Counted from the stretch's first letter, positions 48,899 through 63,000 are shown. The stretch is DNA of 64,000 nucleotides from Apostichopus japonicus (GCF_037975245.1 NC_092568.1:5496001-5560000); one strand, 5' to 3'. Program-made: numbers and translations. Notes: generated from the sequence alone by a model not told the origin.

Positions 48899-51696
48899 AA
48901 CGTTGATACTTGGCCATATTTTGTTGTTTTGTTTTTCCTTTTTAAACCCTTTTTGGCCTCCTAGTCTGTAGCTAGTCACTACCTGCAGGTACTGTAAGTA
49001 TCATTCATAAATACTCAAACCAGTCTGTCAGTTTGGAGGTTTCTATACTATTGCATTCATTGCTATGCAGTGCTAACACTATGTATACTATGCATACCCT
49101 GTTTTAAATGGGATTTTAGTACTAAGAAATGCCTCTTAAAGTTATCGTATTAACATGTAGCTATTGCAGGGTGTATGAAGCATGAATGATTGATGCTTGC
49201 TCTTGTTTAGTTTATAAGTTCGATTCTCGTTACTGGGAGGCAACAAATTATTAAGAGAAATTAAAATGGCACGTGTGTGGAAACTCAAGATGTATAAATC
49301 TTTCTTCCAGACAATAAAATATTAACAAATTTTAGTGTTGAATTTTTCAGTCTTTTGGTCATGAAATGTGTGTGATGACTGTGATCATGTCTTGCTGAGC
49401 AAGGAAATACCAATTTTTGTCAAATTGCTATGATGATTCAAAAGCATGTGTGTGTGTGTGGGACTGGGAAGGAGGAAGACATTGTGTTTGGTAAGTATTC
49501 TATCCTGTAAAAGTATTTCAATGGTTGCTTATTAATTTTCTATTAAAAGACCATGCGTATGCATCACTGATATCATAATTGCATAGATATGCAACATTAA
49601 TTTAATACCATAAATAGGTGATTGGTCAAAGGGAAATTCATTAATTTTGAAGTTGAAGCTGGTTGAAATTATCATAATTTGGTGACAAGATATGGTGCTG
49701 GTATTACAATAAAGTAATTAAATTTGTGGGGCACAAAATTTCTGTTCCGTGGATTAATATTGGATTAAGCTGTTTTAACTCAGAAAAATAAAGGAGAAAG
49801 AAGGTCTTTGATGTATAGAAACGCATAGAGCTGTCAATTGTCCGAATGTACTGTAGTAGGGTGGGTATCCAATACATGTTTTAAATACTGTACCTATGTC
49901 AGGTACTACTGTATAGGCTGGTTAAAATCTAGACTATACTGTAGCTCTACAACCAGATGTTAGACAGACAGAGGTATGGAAAAATTGATTTGCTTTTCAA
50001 TGGGGTATTATTGAATAAACAATATATTTCGGTCTGGGCTGCGGCACCAAAATTTGTTTGTTTTGCTTTCGTATTTTTCTGTTGGAATTTAAAGTTTTTA
50101 ACTACGCATCTACCAAAGTCAAGAATCTCTTGTTGTCATCTTTATAGCCCAGTAGTCTCCCTTGACCCATGATATTTTCAAGATAATCCTCCTCTCTGAA
50201 CCTTGACATTTCCAAACCTCATTCCTTGACTGTGCTGTTGAACACATGTACTGTTCAGATTCTAACAGGAAAATAACTTACCGTAGATAGAGTTACACAA
50301 AGTTCTAATAATACTTTGTAACCTAGACTGGAATGCTCTCCGATGATAAGTCTTAATATGTCTATGATATCAGGGAAATGAACTTCTATGGCCAGAAACA
50401 GTTGGAAGTACCAGTTTGAACAGCAAAAACAGTGGTTTAGACCAACCCTCCTCTGCATGTTTACCCATCATCTGTACTTAGGAGACTATGAACTTACTTA
50501 TTACTACTTTAGTTCTCTTTTGGTGTTGAAAATTGGTTAAGATGGACAGTAAATCTAATCTTCCTCTTAATCAACCTAGTTTTTGATATAAAAAGGAAGA
50601 AGTTCATTAATTGACCCCCAACTCCCCCCCCCCCAAAGGAGGTGGTTTGTGTTTTTGTACAGTATGCAAGACAATAGAATACACACACTCTGCAGAATTT
50701 TATACAGTAGTATAAACAGTATGGAAGGTCTGATATATCTTGATACATCTCAACTTCCACAGCTGAAAGTTACAGAACTTGAAAGCTGTGTTCTACCACT
50801 GATATAAATGTATATAAGTAATATAGAGGGTGGTACAACCTGCCTATCCTTGCCTGCCTTAAATCCTAAATGGCTGCCATATTTAAGGAACGTATTCCAA
50901 CCATACACTGTGATACTTTCCTCCATGACTTATAAATGCAACTGATGAAATTCCTGTTGATTTTCTATATTTTAAATTTTACCATATATATATATACAGT
51001 ATATTAAAAATTATTACAAGAATTATGTGTCAGTGTATTTCAAGAGACATATTTTGCCTGTAAAAGATTTATTAGTTTTTTTCTTCTGATAAAATCATAA
51101 AATTCTATAATGATACTTATTCATAATTAAGCCTAGCAGGTGGTTTGAGGATATGATTTTCCTGCCAAAATCTGACATCAGTTGTCAACTTAACTTTGAA
51201 AACAAAAGAGTTGTCTTTGATACTGTAATCTGTGATTGAATCAGTCATTGAGTGAGGCAAGTCATTTCTACACAACCAGTCAATACTGAATTGAAATATT
51301 TTGATAAATTAATTCCCTGAGATATATTTGGTAACTATGCATTGAACATTAGACTAGACATTGCATGGCAACTATGCAAGCTCTGCCAGGAAGTGCTTCT
51401 ACTTGCAGTGTCCTCTCTCCAGAAACTTTTGGAAAGAGAGTGCATTGCTATAGCAACAGGCAGTGGTAGAGGGTTCAATCTTTGCAGGAGGGGGGGGGGG
51501 GTGGGGGGGACTAGAAACAAGGAACAGGGAGACATGTGATATTGATTTGATAGGGAAATAGGTACGTCCTCTTTGTATTCTGTACAGCAACTTGGTATAG
51601 AGGTGGACCCATTTACCACATCTATGAAAGATGTGATTGTGCTTGGAATCTTTGCGATCGTTTCTGCTTTGTTTACAAAGGCATGATGTATTAATT

Positions 51697-51800
51697 GAAC
51701 ATTTCTGAAATTGCAATATATCTAATTATTTGAACATTTCTGAAATTGCAATATATCTAATTATTTGAACTTTTCTGAAATTGCAATATATATATCATTT
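51697..51800. repeat. 35-bp minisatellite, three copies
   Basis: GAAC(A/T)TTTCTGAAATTGCAA followed by TATATCTAATTATTT starts at 51697, 51732 and 51767, with an exact 35-bp period; the third copy diverges at its end. Confidence 0.92.
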
Positions 51801-53304
51801 TCCATTCAGCTGTCACAGCTTGTCAAGGTGAAGAATGATCACTAGAATGAGTTTGTTGACTTAACCTTTAAACATTACCTTAAAGAAAAAAAAGAAGAAA
51901 AAAACAGGAACAGTTGTATTTAAAAAATGTTGCTCCGTGTTATAAAACTCATCAAACAGCAGAACTTTCAAGAGAAGCATAGAATTCAGCTTTCATTCCA
52001 TTTTTTACAGGTTCTTTGTTTTTAAAGTGAACTCATATGGTACAGTGGCATCTTAAAATTTGCGTTAGTGTTGCAATGACGTCTTTGCTAATGGATATTC
52101 AGAATACGGAATTACTTCTGCATTTCCCTGTAGCATTGCAGTCTATTTCAAGGAACTGCTTCCACTTGAGGTTATTTTGAAGAGGAGGTAATTTTGAAGA
52201 GGAGAAAAGACTCCTTTGTAGTTTAAAAGCAAATGATTATAAGTGGAAAATAAGGCTTTTATTCAAACTACGTCTTGACTTGACCACTAACTGTGTTTTG
52301 TCACCGAAGGAGCAAAAATGTTCTTGCTTATGCACAATAATTGTACCAGGAAAGGTGAAATTGAGTCAAGCTCTTCACAGGTATGCAAATGAGAGAGTGA
52401 ACTGTTATATCACATTAAATCTGTGGGACACACATTTTTTGTATTGGAATAACCAGTTAGTAACCAGTAACTAAATATTTATAGCATCATAAATCTTTTT
52501 TACTTTATAATATAAAGAGGTACCCCATTCAGGATTCTGTTTCTTTCGGAAGAATCTTGTTTCTTCGGGAATCATGGAAGAAACTGGAAATGACTAATGT
52601 CATTCGGTTCTCCGAAAGAAACTGGAGGAAACCAGAAGAAACTACTTACAGTAACTAAGTATCTGGAAACAACAAACTCAAATTGGAATCATGAAACTTG
52701 AAGATAACATTTCTTTTAAGTCTTATCTCTGTTACAATGTTTTTCAAGTCTAAATTGATTACAATTTAAAGCTAGTGTCTCTTTAAAGTCAATCTCTGTC
52801 AAAAAAAAATATCTTTCAAAGTTTTTAATCTAGACCTATAGTAAAGACCTGTCTACTTTCTTTGCCTTCATACAACACCTTTGAAAACCCCTTTCATGTG
52901 CAAGGTTCTTGCCTCCTGCCTCTTAAAATGGTAGGCAGTTTAAAAAAAAAAGCCTTTGTCAGTGTCAACGTTAACAATGTACATGTGGTATGAATTCTTG
53001 AGAGGAACAAATTATGGATTTTGATTTACAAAGCTTTTTATAACAAATTCTAAACTGTATGTGGATGAATGATTTTTAATTACAAATGGGTAATTTTAAA
53101 GGCAATTGCTCAATAGGGACAAATCAAAATATGTCATCTAGTTGTAAGATTCTGAGAAAAATTGCTGTGTGCACTGTTGTACTGTACCTTCTATAAAAGG
53201 GGAAATAAACCGTTTTGCAGTACCCTCATTTCAACAGGAGCAACACAAAATGCTTGAAGACATTTCTTTCAACCTTAAAAATGGATTTAATTGTCACCCA
53301 TGGC

Positions 53305-53482
53305 ATTGGCCATTTTGTTTGAATTCTGACAGTTACCACTTGTTTTGTGACGTAAGCGAGCCACATATCGCATTTCAACACATACATTTTCTACGCGCTG
53401 TTCACGATAACTAAGGCAATATCTAGTCAATTTTTTCTTAAAAACTTTGCGGGTTCTGGAATATTTGAAAAAAAAAGATAAC
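53305..53482 (+). promoter_or_regulatory. Candidate promoter/5' UTR with CRE-like and YY1-like sites
   Basis: Local rise in CpG (ACGTAAGCGAGCC, TATCGC, CTACGCGCTG) in otherwise CpG-poor DNA. It holds TGACGTAAG (53348-53356, CRE-like) and GGCCATTTTG (53308-53317, contains the YY1 core CCAT). It directly precedes the short coding candidate at 53483. Inference from composition and motifs only. Confidence 0.35.
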
Positions 53483-53620
53483 ATGGATGCATTTGGACTT
53501 GACTGCTTTCAAATCGAGCCTGAACACACAGTGAAGGAACTGAGACAAGGAGACCTAGAGCTTGTTAAACAGATTGCATCTGTGGCTGACACTGGCAGTT
53601 ACTACTGTATATTATGCTAG
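53483..53620 (+). CDS. Candidate first coding exon, unknown protein
   Basis: ATG in good context (AACATGG) opens a 45-codon frame MDAFGLDCFQIEPEHTVKEL... with LRQGDLELVKQI following. Its codon use and residue mix look like real protein, in contrast to neighbouring frames. GDLELVKQI resembles the start of an ankyrin repeat, but one short match is not enough to name a family. The frame closes at TAG 53618-53620. Alternatively it splices at a GTATAT donor at 53607 (phase 1) into an exon I could not place with confidence. Preceded by a CpG-richer candidate promoter. The 138 bases may therefore be the 5' end of a gene running rightwards. Confidence 0.35.
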   Translation: MDAFGLDCFQIEPEHTVKELRQGDLELVKQIASVADTGSYYCILC

Positions 53621-54429
53621 CTAGTAGCCTAATACTTCAAACACTAGTAACAGTTCTGAGATGGAGGGACAAGCCTGGTGCTTTTGTGCCTTTTGTACGT
53701 TCTCTTTTCTCTGGAAACCTTTTCCAGTCAGAAATAAAATTATATCGTTTTCCCTCCCCTGCTCCTTCTTCCCCTCTCCTGTTTAAATGCTGTGTCCATG
53801 GTCCCCCCCCCTCCCCCATCCCCTGACACACCCATTCAGATCATTAAGGTGAATCATCTGACCAATTCGTTGGCAATTTAGTATTCATGAGACCACTCTT
53901 CAGGTAGTGGATTTGCTATGTGGCTGCATTGTCAGAGGGAAGCAGATGTGGCTCATGTACAGTACTGTAATACTACACATTAATCTTACAGTGCAGTTAG
54001 TATACAGTGTACTGGAACATGACATAATGGGATGCCTGAATCCTGTAGTACAGCTCTGTAATAAAATAGGATCCACAAACCCTATAGGTTTAGAAGGTTG
54101 CCCTTTGCTTTTCTCAGGGTTTTCTTTTGAAGGTCAAGGTTTGTTTGCCAGACAGGTGCCAGTACTTGGTGGCTATGTCATCTTGTAAGGAATCATCGCA
54201 TTTCATACTTATTCTATGTAAATATTCTTATATGTTAACCTGGCCCATAAAACAAAGTTTGTCAAGTTTTGGTTTTTGTTTAGAGTAAAGTAAGCATACA
54301 TTTGATTGGCTCAATTATAAAAGGTTTGAACTATGTGGACTTTGGTTGCCTTTGTTGAATCCATCTACTTTATATGGATTCCTACTTCTGGTAGGACAGA
54401 TCTACTGTATCTGGAAAGCAGTTAGGTTG
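53621..54429. other. Sequence after the exon candidate, nothing recognised
   Basis: Holds a pyrimidine-rich C-run near 53805-53817 and short frames of no recognisable type. If the candidate at 53483 is a real first exon, this is its first intron. Confidence 0.35.
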
Positions 54430-55022
54430 CTCCTGGGACATCTGCAGTTTGCGATGTTTGCCTGCTCCTACAACGTATACATAGTGCAAAGAGTTTAGTT
54501 GCTCAGGCTGAGACATGAATCTGGAGTTTGGTTACTTGTAAGAGCAAGACATCTATATGGACTTACAGTAAGTTGCTCCTCAGACATTTAGAGTTTAGCT
54601 ACTCCTGAGACATGAATGTGGAGTTTGGTTGCTTGTAAGAGCAAGACATATACTGTATATGGAGTTACAGTAAGTTGCTCCTGAGACATTTATAGATATA
54701 CAGTAGAGTTAAACTTCTCCTGAGACATGAATGTGGAGTTTGGTTACTTGTAAGAGCAAGACATCTATATGGAGTTACAGTACAGTAAGTTGCTTCTCAG
54801 ACATTTATAGATATAGAGTTAAGCTACTCCTGAGACATGAATGTGGAGTTTGGTTACTTTTAAGAGCAAGACATCTTTATGGAGTTACAGTAAGTTGCTC
54901 CTCATACATTTATAGAGTTTAGCTGCTCCTAAGTGTAAGACATTTATGCAGAGTTTAGTTGTTCCTGAGATATCTACGAGGAGGTAAGATGCTTCTAAGA
55001 CATTTGGAGTTAGGCTGCTCCA
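54430..55022. repeat. Minisatellite of about 97-115-bp units
   Basis: AGACATGAATSTGGAGTTTGG recurs at 54511, 54608, 54723 and 54833, each followed by TTACTT(G/T)TAAGAGCAAGACAT, ATGGAGTTACAGTAAGTTGCT and GAGACATTTATAGA. Partial units extend on both sides. The unit is AT-rich and imperfect. Confidence 0.92.
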
Positions 55023-56807
55023 TATTAACAAGTTATTAAGTGTTTAGTTCAACACAGATACATTTTTTGCCTCAATTTTAATGTAATAATGATGTTTTAA
55101 TTGTTCAATGATAGTATACAAACAAAGTTGTATACTAGCCATAATGAACTCTTGGAAGCGTTATGATCTGCAGTTATAGACTGCGTATTGTTGTGCTTCG
55201 TGTAAGTACGGTAGGTGGAACAGATATGACAGAACCCTCTGTTGAGTTAAAACAAAGGTTTGGAGTTGTTCAGTTCTTGTCTGTGTGTGTTTTTTTCTGT
55301 GTCTTTTTGTGACTGTTGATGTATAAGACGAAAGTAGGGCACTTCATTGACTGAATCAATTCATATTATGGACATATTACATATACTGTTTGGTGTTAAA
55401 AGCCAGAACTGACTAGAGCTCAAAAAGATAAACAACAATGTTGATGTTCTAAATCTAGTCAGTTGACGATATGTCAGAGCCAAATTTATTCCGTAGAAGT
55501 GTTTGTTAACCTTTTTTTCTTTTACTCTCTGGGGATTAACAATTGTCAGAGGGTTTCTAGATATTTACTTTGTTCCCCGCTTACCTGTCTCCCCACAACA
55601 TTTGCACCTCATTCTACCGTGTCTAGTATGCCCTGGTAATCTTTTAAAACTGTGCACCCTCAGTGACCGGTCCCTTCCGGTCAATGCCCTTCCTTCTCAT
55701 TCTGCCATCCAAAGTGTTTACTCATGCGTTTTCGTAGTGGATTCAAATCGTTCGAAAACTGCCCGGATTACATTGGATTATTACCTTCTTTACATCCTAT
55801 TGGATTGCTAAGCGTTTCAACAGCCTATTACAGCCTGATTTATAAGTATTCTTTTCTTAATAGGGAAGGGAGTTTGGGAGCTGTTTTTAGTGTGCAACTC
55901 ACGCCCATGTGTTCGTTTGTGGGGAGACAGGTAAGCGGGTCACTCGTAAATATATAAACCAGTAAGTTTTATAATATGCACTGTAATAAAGTGTGTAATA
56001 AATATAGTCAAACTATGTACTGAGTAAAATAAGCGGTTTTGAGAAATCCTTTCATGGATAATTGATGAATGGGCTTAAATTTTGCTGAAATGCAATAATT
56101 CTCTGTTATAAATATTACAAGGTTTTTTTTGCTTTAGTGACCATAAATAAGGAGTAAAAGGTGTTTTTCATGTTGGGGGGGGGGGGCAAAAATTGTTGTC
56201 TTTAAAAGTTGACATGGGATTACTCAAATCGTTGTTTACAGAATTGTATTTACGTTACTGTTTCTGCTATAGGGAGCATTGACATATCTTTACTGCATGC
56301 AGTCAGGTAGTAAACCCCCTCAACTACCAGCTTGTGTACTGATGTGGAATTGTATTGGACAAGAAAATTGTCTGGACTTTGCCTCATGCTAGGCTGTTTG
56401 GATAAGTGCTTTTGAATATATATATGTATATAAATCTTGGTGTTACGTTTACCATGTCAAGAAGTAACAGTTTTATCTGTGTAGCTGTCGCAAATACTGC
56501 AGGCGATGTTAAAGATCGAAGCAGCCATCAAGGAAAATAAAGCGTTTTATGTTCACTATCCTGTGATATTCTGTGAAATTTCTTCATGGTATGATGGTCC
56601 TTTGATCAGAACAATAATCATGAAGGAGATTTGTAAAATGCAGAGTAAGTTCCAGTTCCTTTGTCAACTTTGACAGACATTTTACCAAACATGAATTTGT
56701 TCATTAATATTATACATTACTGCAGGGCTGATGTTTAGGAGGCAACTCTTGTTTGTCGTGTGCAGACTGGCAGGGTTTATCCCCCTAAATTTAAGATTGA
56801 GATATCT
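55023..56807. other. Non-coding stretch with an inverted-repeat block and a weak exon candidate
   Basis: Contains the 23-bp inverted repeat pair (55576/55917, see next entry), a G-run near 56174-56186 and a possible internal exon at 56503-56644. That candidate has a TACTGCAG acceptor and AGA|GTAAGT donor, reading AMLKIEAAIKENKAFYVHYP..., with no family recognised. Confidence 0.35.
55576..55939. repeat. Perfect 23-bp inverted repeats 318 bp apart
   Basis: CCCGCTTACCTGTCTCCCCA(CAA) at 55576-55598 is exactly repeated in inverse at 55917-55939. The identity stops abruptly after 23 bases on the inner side. The dinucleotide TC lies outside both ends, which would fit a very short target duplication but could be chance. 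The 318-bp interior is relatively CpG-rich for this neighbourhood. It is likely a small DNA transposon or MITE; the family is unknown. Confidence 0.7.
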
Positions 56808-57036
56808 CATATATATATGCAATTATTAAAGTAGCTTTTTCTAGTTATCATGGACAAACTTTGTGATGTATTTTGTATAGGGGTGTATATATATGCAATT
56901 ATTAAAGTAGCCTTTTCTAGTTATCATGGACAAACTTTGTGATGTATTTTGTATAGGGGTGTATATATATGCAATTATTAAAGTAGCTTTTTCTAGTTAT
57001 CATGGACAAACTTTGTGATGTATTTTGTATAGGGGT
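56808..57036. repeat. 76-bp minisatellite, three copies
   Basis: CAATTATTAAAGTAGC starts at 56820, 56896 and 56972 (period exactly 76). The three copies differ at only a base or so (GCTTTTTCTAG against GCCTTTTCTAG), indicating recent duplication. Confidence 0.95.
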
Positions 57037-60000
57037 GTTCACGTCTATAAGCTACTCCAAGCTTCTTACAAGTGGGCATTCCTTAGTCTCTTTCTCTATG
57101 AAATTATCATGTGCTGTGTATGACTATGTTGTTTATTTCAAAATTGACTGAAGTAATAAAGTTCAGATTGAATGAATGAATGATCATGCAATTTCTGTGT
57201 ATTTTGACCTGATCATTTGTTGTCTAGGTTGGAGTGGAGCCAAAGAAAGTGGTTCATCTACACATTTTGGAGAAATAGTAAGGAAGTCACGTAAAACAAC
57301 AATTATTGTGCTTCTGTACTCATTCGTTCTGGAAATTGGTGTGATACTGGGTATCAGACTCACATTGATAAAAACTCATGAATAAGAATGTTGTTGCCCT
57401 CTATTGACATGGAAATGGAATGCTTTGTACATGCATGGTAGATTGATTGCTCATATCATGAGCTAAAAGCATTCTTTTGATGGAAGTCAAAGGTTATGTG
57501 AGGTCAACATGGGCCAAAACATTGTTTATGGTGAGGTCAAGCCTACAGAGGTCAAAATGTGAAAGCCATTAGAGTATCTTCTCCCAAGAATCTTTAACCT
57601 AGGTAAAGTTTGTATACAGTACAGTATGGTTTTGATGTGATGATTTGCAGCAAGCCCGCAGTTACAGTACTTAGCTTATTAAGTTTAAAAACTTAATGAT
57701 ATCATTGTACTAACTACCCAATCCCCTTGAAAAGCCAGAAGCAAAGGCTTTTTGCTGTGTAAAAGAATTTCAGCTTTGATATTACTGTACACTTGTGGCA
57801 AGAAACCCATTAGGAGAATTGTTGTTCTGGTTAAACATGAAAACAGCAGAATACTGTGCACAAAGCAACAGAACAAAAGCAGTTATTTGACTCCAATGAT
57901 AGGACAACAACACCTTTCAAGGATAGACTCTGTTTGTCAGCAGAGGTTACAGGAAGCTTTCATAATGGTATGCATCGATTTTAACAACTCTCATTCCATG
58001 GAAGTCAGTCATTTGAAGTTTATATGACAAATTATGACACAGCTAGTTATTACAAATTTTCTGGCCCAAGGTTATTCAATGACAATGGGACTGTTGTATT
58101 TTTTGTCGTACTTTCTTGAATCCATACTATATTTCACATCAGAGCAACAGAAGGTACAGTACTGTACTGTATACTTTTACAGACAGTTTTAAAAGTACTG
58201 CTATGTGAGTAGTATTTAGTGTGATTTATTTGTGTCTGAGGGAGAAACAGGAGGACGGGAGGGAGGGAGGGGGGAGATGAAGGGAAAGACAAATAAGGAC
58301 TGGTGGAGGGATGGGAGTGGGGAGGGGGGAGACAATCTTGAGGGGCTGAGTTGAGAAAGGGCTTGTCAATTTTGGTACTGTACACTCAATTTCAGGTTTG
58401 CCAACATGAACTACTGGTTTATTATTTTGCTACTTACCACTTGCCTACAGGTACTGTTCTTATCACATTGTACAATGTGTTGGGAATATATATTTTACAA
58501 CAAAGCCACAAAAATAAGGTGGTACACTACAGGCGAAAGTTTGTTCTATATGTATTTTTATATAGGCTATTCTTTTCATTAACAAGATTCTTAATCTACA
58601 TATTTGTCACTATATTTTATAGGTATTTTAACTTTTACAGCCTATGATTGGGATTTATTTTGAGTTAGTAGGTAGTTTAACTTTACAGCTGTTTGTTGGG
58701 ATAATTTTTGGCATCATTTTATGCCATTTTGCAGAAATGTAAAGCATTTTGTGATAGTTTTGATAGAGCTCATTAAAACAAAAAAATACCCTTTGAGTGG
58801 ATTATTAGCACATTGTAAACTTTTGAAATTTGCAAGTTGTTAGTATTAAATAGGCACACCATGTACCGCAGCTTCAAAGGATTCGGATACTTGCCGAAAG
58901 TTGCTATCAATGTGTAACCTTGCTTTCATGTCTCTATAAACAAAGATAAAAATATGTCTCTATATAAACAAAGATTAAAATATAGGGTTGCACAAGGAGA
59001 GACTCTCCTGCATGTTGATATCTTGCAGAAAATGAGAATTGTGTTCTGTTAATAGTTTGGGAACATTTTGGTGACATTTGGTGGGATTTGGAATTTGCTC
59101 TGGTTTTTTATATAAAAGAAGATCAACGATGACTAATATTCAGGTTAACAATTTTCAGACTGGTCATGGAACAAGATGTAGGATTCAAAGACAAACATCA
59201 TACACATTTTTTGTGTTTTCGTGTCTTAGCACCCGACATTCTTTTGAAATAGTTCCATCATATTTGGGTTATTTTTAGCCTATAGGATGAATGCATCAAA
59301 CTTTTCCAACTTTTTCAACTTTTCCAAGTAGTACATCCTGTCTGTGAAATGTCAAAGTTGAGATATGAGGTAAGAAGACTTCCACAAACCATTTGAAATG
59401 TATACCTGTACAGTACAACCTTTTTCTGTACTCCTTTCGAAATCAATCGACCAACTTTTCTCCACCCATTTTAGCAGTGATTAAATTATGATTTTCTGAT
59501 TGTTCATCAGTCTGTGCATTGCTTATTCATTCATACTAATCTAGTTAATTATTATACATAGATATAAACATTGAAATCTATGTCAGATGTGTTAAATCAT
59601 GTATGTACAATGTCAAAATTGGGCAATTGCTGTTCAAAAAAGAAAGTGGGTCTGACGTTCCGAACCTAGCAGCCTCTGAAGTAGATCCTGCTAGGATCGA
59701 AACGTCAGGCCATCTTACTTTTACACATTCTCTTATACACAGGCTCTTTAGTGGATAAGCAGTTTGCTAACAGTTTTTTTATAGTTTTTTTTTTCAAACA
59801 GAAAAGTGTGTGAGCAACCCTGTCAATTGGCAAACCTATTTCTGTAGGGCCTTATATTGTACGTTTTTTAAACATGCTATGTTAGAGTGTTATTTTAATC
59901 TGTTTTCCTAACATTTATGAGGTATTGAAAACAGGATTGAAGATAAAATTTGAATTCAGCTCAATATAGCAAATTATAAACTGATAATGATGTCATTATT

Positions 60001-63000
60001 GTAATTATTAATATTGAAACCCAACATGTTGTACCCTACAAGTACTGATAATTCTTACTTAGCATTAACAAAACTGATTCTTGAGTTAAATGATCGCTGC
60101 AAACTTGTGATATTTAGATATTTTCATGCATGCTTTTTTTAGGTGGCCGAAAGAGTTAAACGTGGTTTAAAAGTTGGCCAAACTTTGTTTAATTCGGTTG
60201 TAGTCATTTACTCTATAGAAGTGCTGTTACCCAAGGGAGAAATTGGGAATTACCAAATGTGGAGGTTTTGATTCATCCCTATGGTATATTCATAAATATT
60301 CTGATTGCGCTACAGTATTTGACAGACTCATTGACTTGTACTGTATTGACAGTATATGGGAAGTTACAGAATTATTTTCTAACCACCAGTAAACATATCT
60401 TGAATGAATATATTGTCCCTATTGTAAAAACTATGTTCTATTAAATAAGAGGACTAATGAGTCGATTGCTGCATGAGTAAATTAAATTAAAGTTTCCCTT
60501 TATGGCATTTTCCATTCTGTTCCAGAAAACCATTGAATTAGACAGACCTGTTTGTCAAATGAAAAACTGTGATTTCTATCAGATTGTGAAATATTGGTAA
60601 ATGAAGGCTGCAAGCAGAATCTAACAGCTGAAACTGACATTGATTGTATTATTCCTGTACAAAACACCTTAACATATCAAATCACTCTTCGTTTGTCCCT
60701 GAAATATTGTGAACTTTCTGTTTCATAAAAATTGCAATTTCCTTTTTTGCAATCATTGCGATAGTGATGGAGAAGATGAAATATCGAACCAAATATGGTG
60801 TCAGCTAGTGTATGCTTGCGAGTTGGGCTTCCACTCAAATATATTACTAACAATTTTGATAAAATCTTGGTGAATTTTTTCAGTTGAACTAAGGTGCTAG
60901 AATTTACAAAACAGTTGAATACAATTAAATGTTGGACCTGAATTGGACGACTGATTTTCATTAACTTTTACTGTCACTGTGTCACAGCTAGAGTACTTGT
61001 TGTGACATGCATTACACTGTCACAGAGAATATATTGAATATCATAATAAAAGGTTAAAAACATAACCTGCATGTCAGATTTCAACAGATTTCAACTTGTT
61101 GGAGGTTCCCACATCTTTTAATACCAAGGATTCTGCTAAACAGTATATATGACATCAGAAAATCAAAAAATTGCCAACAAAAAGGGGGTTATACTTTAAA
61201 GAAAAGCTTTCATGGTAGATGTGCACTATTTAACACGATACTTTTTGTGATTTAGTCATCTGGACCTATTATATCTATGGCTGAAACAGTTGTAAGCTAT
61301 TGTAAGCTGTATCTGTCAAGTCATTTTATTTTATGCTGACAGCAAGTCTTACATTGTTATCCAGTAGTTTTTTTTAATTGCTATTGGTTTGTCTTAGCTC
61401 TAAACTAAAAAGGGACCAAGTTCAGATCTTTGTTACCAAGAAAATACTGCAAAAGAGGGGCACTTTAATATTCTTTCAAATTTCAATAATTGTGTTCATG
61501 GTGGTTAACTTGTTGTTATATTTATGTTGGAATGGTAAAGTACAGTATTGGCTACATTTTACAAGTTTTTTTTATCATGTTCTCTTGTGTTAAGGAGGTA
61601 GGGAGAGTGGGTGGGGAGGGGGGGGGGAAGAGTGGGGCTAAGAGGTTGACTAATTGGTTATGATGAACTTTAAATTACATTGCATAATGCAGTAAAACTT
61701 TGTAGAGGATTGTAACTATCAGGGAATATGGGTGGTCTTCTCAGGCTTTCGCCCGGTACTAATTAAGATGTATAAGTTACGGGTGAGCGCTCAGTAAATT
61801 CAGAAGTAAGTTGACAACATTGTGTTTGATAGTGAGAGAGGCAAAAGGACAATTTTATTTGATTATTGGAAGGATATGTATTTGTTTGGTCTCAAAGATT
61901 ATATGTAGAAAGAGGAGTTAAACCAGCAAATGTCAACAAGCCGTTCCCTCCTCAAGCACTCTGACATTTTCGTCGCTTTGGTTAAGTAAATAAATGAGAG
62001 GTAATGAAGTTAAGTAGTACAGAAGAACTACCACTGTTTAGTCTCACCCTGGAAGTAATAATACCATGGTTACAGGTCCAGTTGGGTCAGTCAATTTATC
62101 AAGGTTATTGTTGATGCAGTTTTTTTTTATATTTCCTGCAAGTCAAGTCGGGTTTTTTGCTGGTGGTTGCTAAACTTTCAAACAGTGTGTAGTCAGTATG
62201 TGGTTTCAAAGTAAACTTCACAGGTTAATCTTGAATTTTAATTCAAGGTGTAAAAATACAGTAGGTTACAAAGTACAAATAAAAAACTGGTGTAGCAAAG
62301 AGGTTGATCCAGTAGAGCCCTGAATGGAAATTTTGAAAAGAGTGTATATCTCTCACTCATGTGTGAACCAGAGTAGTTGTTCCTCTACGAATAACTACTG
62401 TATGACAAATTCTACATATATATGAATCTGTGTTTTAGTTAACTAATTCAACAAGTGTAAAAGAAGCCAACACTTGTGGGGTGTTACATTAGGCCCCTCA
62501 TTCAGAATTATGCGATGCATCCTGTATCTCGTGGGTTTGTAAACGTATGTGGGACATTGAACTCACATTACACATTACAAGTCTGGTCATCTCTCTGTAT
62601 TGGACATAAATTTGAGCATTTTCAAACATATCTGCTAACTGGTTTCAATAATACTTTCCTGAATTTTGTCTCAACTACTTAAAATTGTTGTTAGACTTTA
62701 GTCAGAGTGACATTTTTAAAGAATTTTATAATATAAATTAGAATTTTTTTGTTACAAAACTGAACATTTTGTTTATCTTTACAACAGCAGAATTGGGGAA
62801 GCTTTTTAGTTGCTATTTTCAAGCTTTGTGGGAGTATGTAGAAACTGGTTCTTAAACATGACAATTTAGCAAAGATCCTTACATTTGACTCATTTCGAAG
62901 GTTTCTTTCGATCTTTGAGTCGTCTGTCAACTTCCTGTCGGGATTCACTCATGAAGAGGAGGTATAAATGCATTAATTTGAATTTCCCTATGCCAAAATT

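Larger units (their letters stand above)
44756..53300. other. Intergenic or intronic DNA, nothing firmly coding
   Basis: AT-rich sequence with scattered AGGTCA half sites, a perfect AGGTCAAAGGTCA direct repeat at 48886-48898, a 35-bp minisatellite (51697-51800), C-run near 50624-50634 and G-run about 51490-51500. The 129-codon minus-strand frame at 48503-48892 runs through the AGGTCA-rich repeat and has no recognisable domain. Confidence 0.4.

Noticed and set aside
49190..49245. GTTCGATTC inside AAGTTCGATTCTCGTTACTGGGAG as a tRNA T-loop
   Set aside because: The T-stem does not pair, and no D-arm, anticodon arm or acceptor stem can be built upstream.
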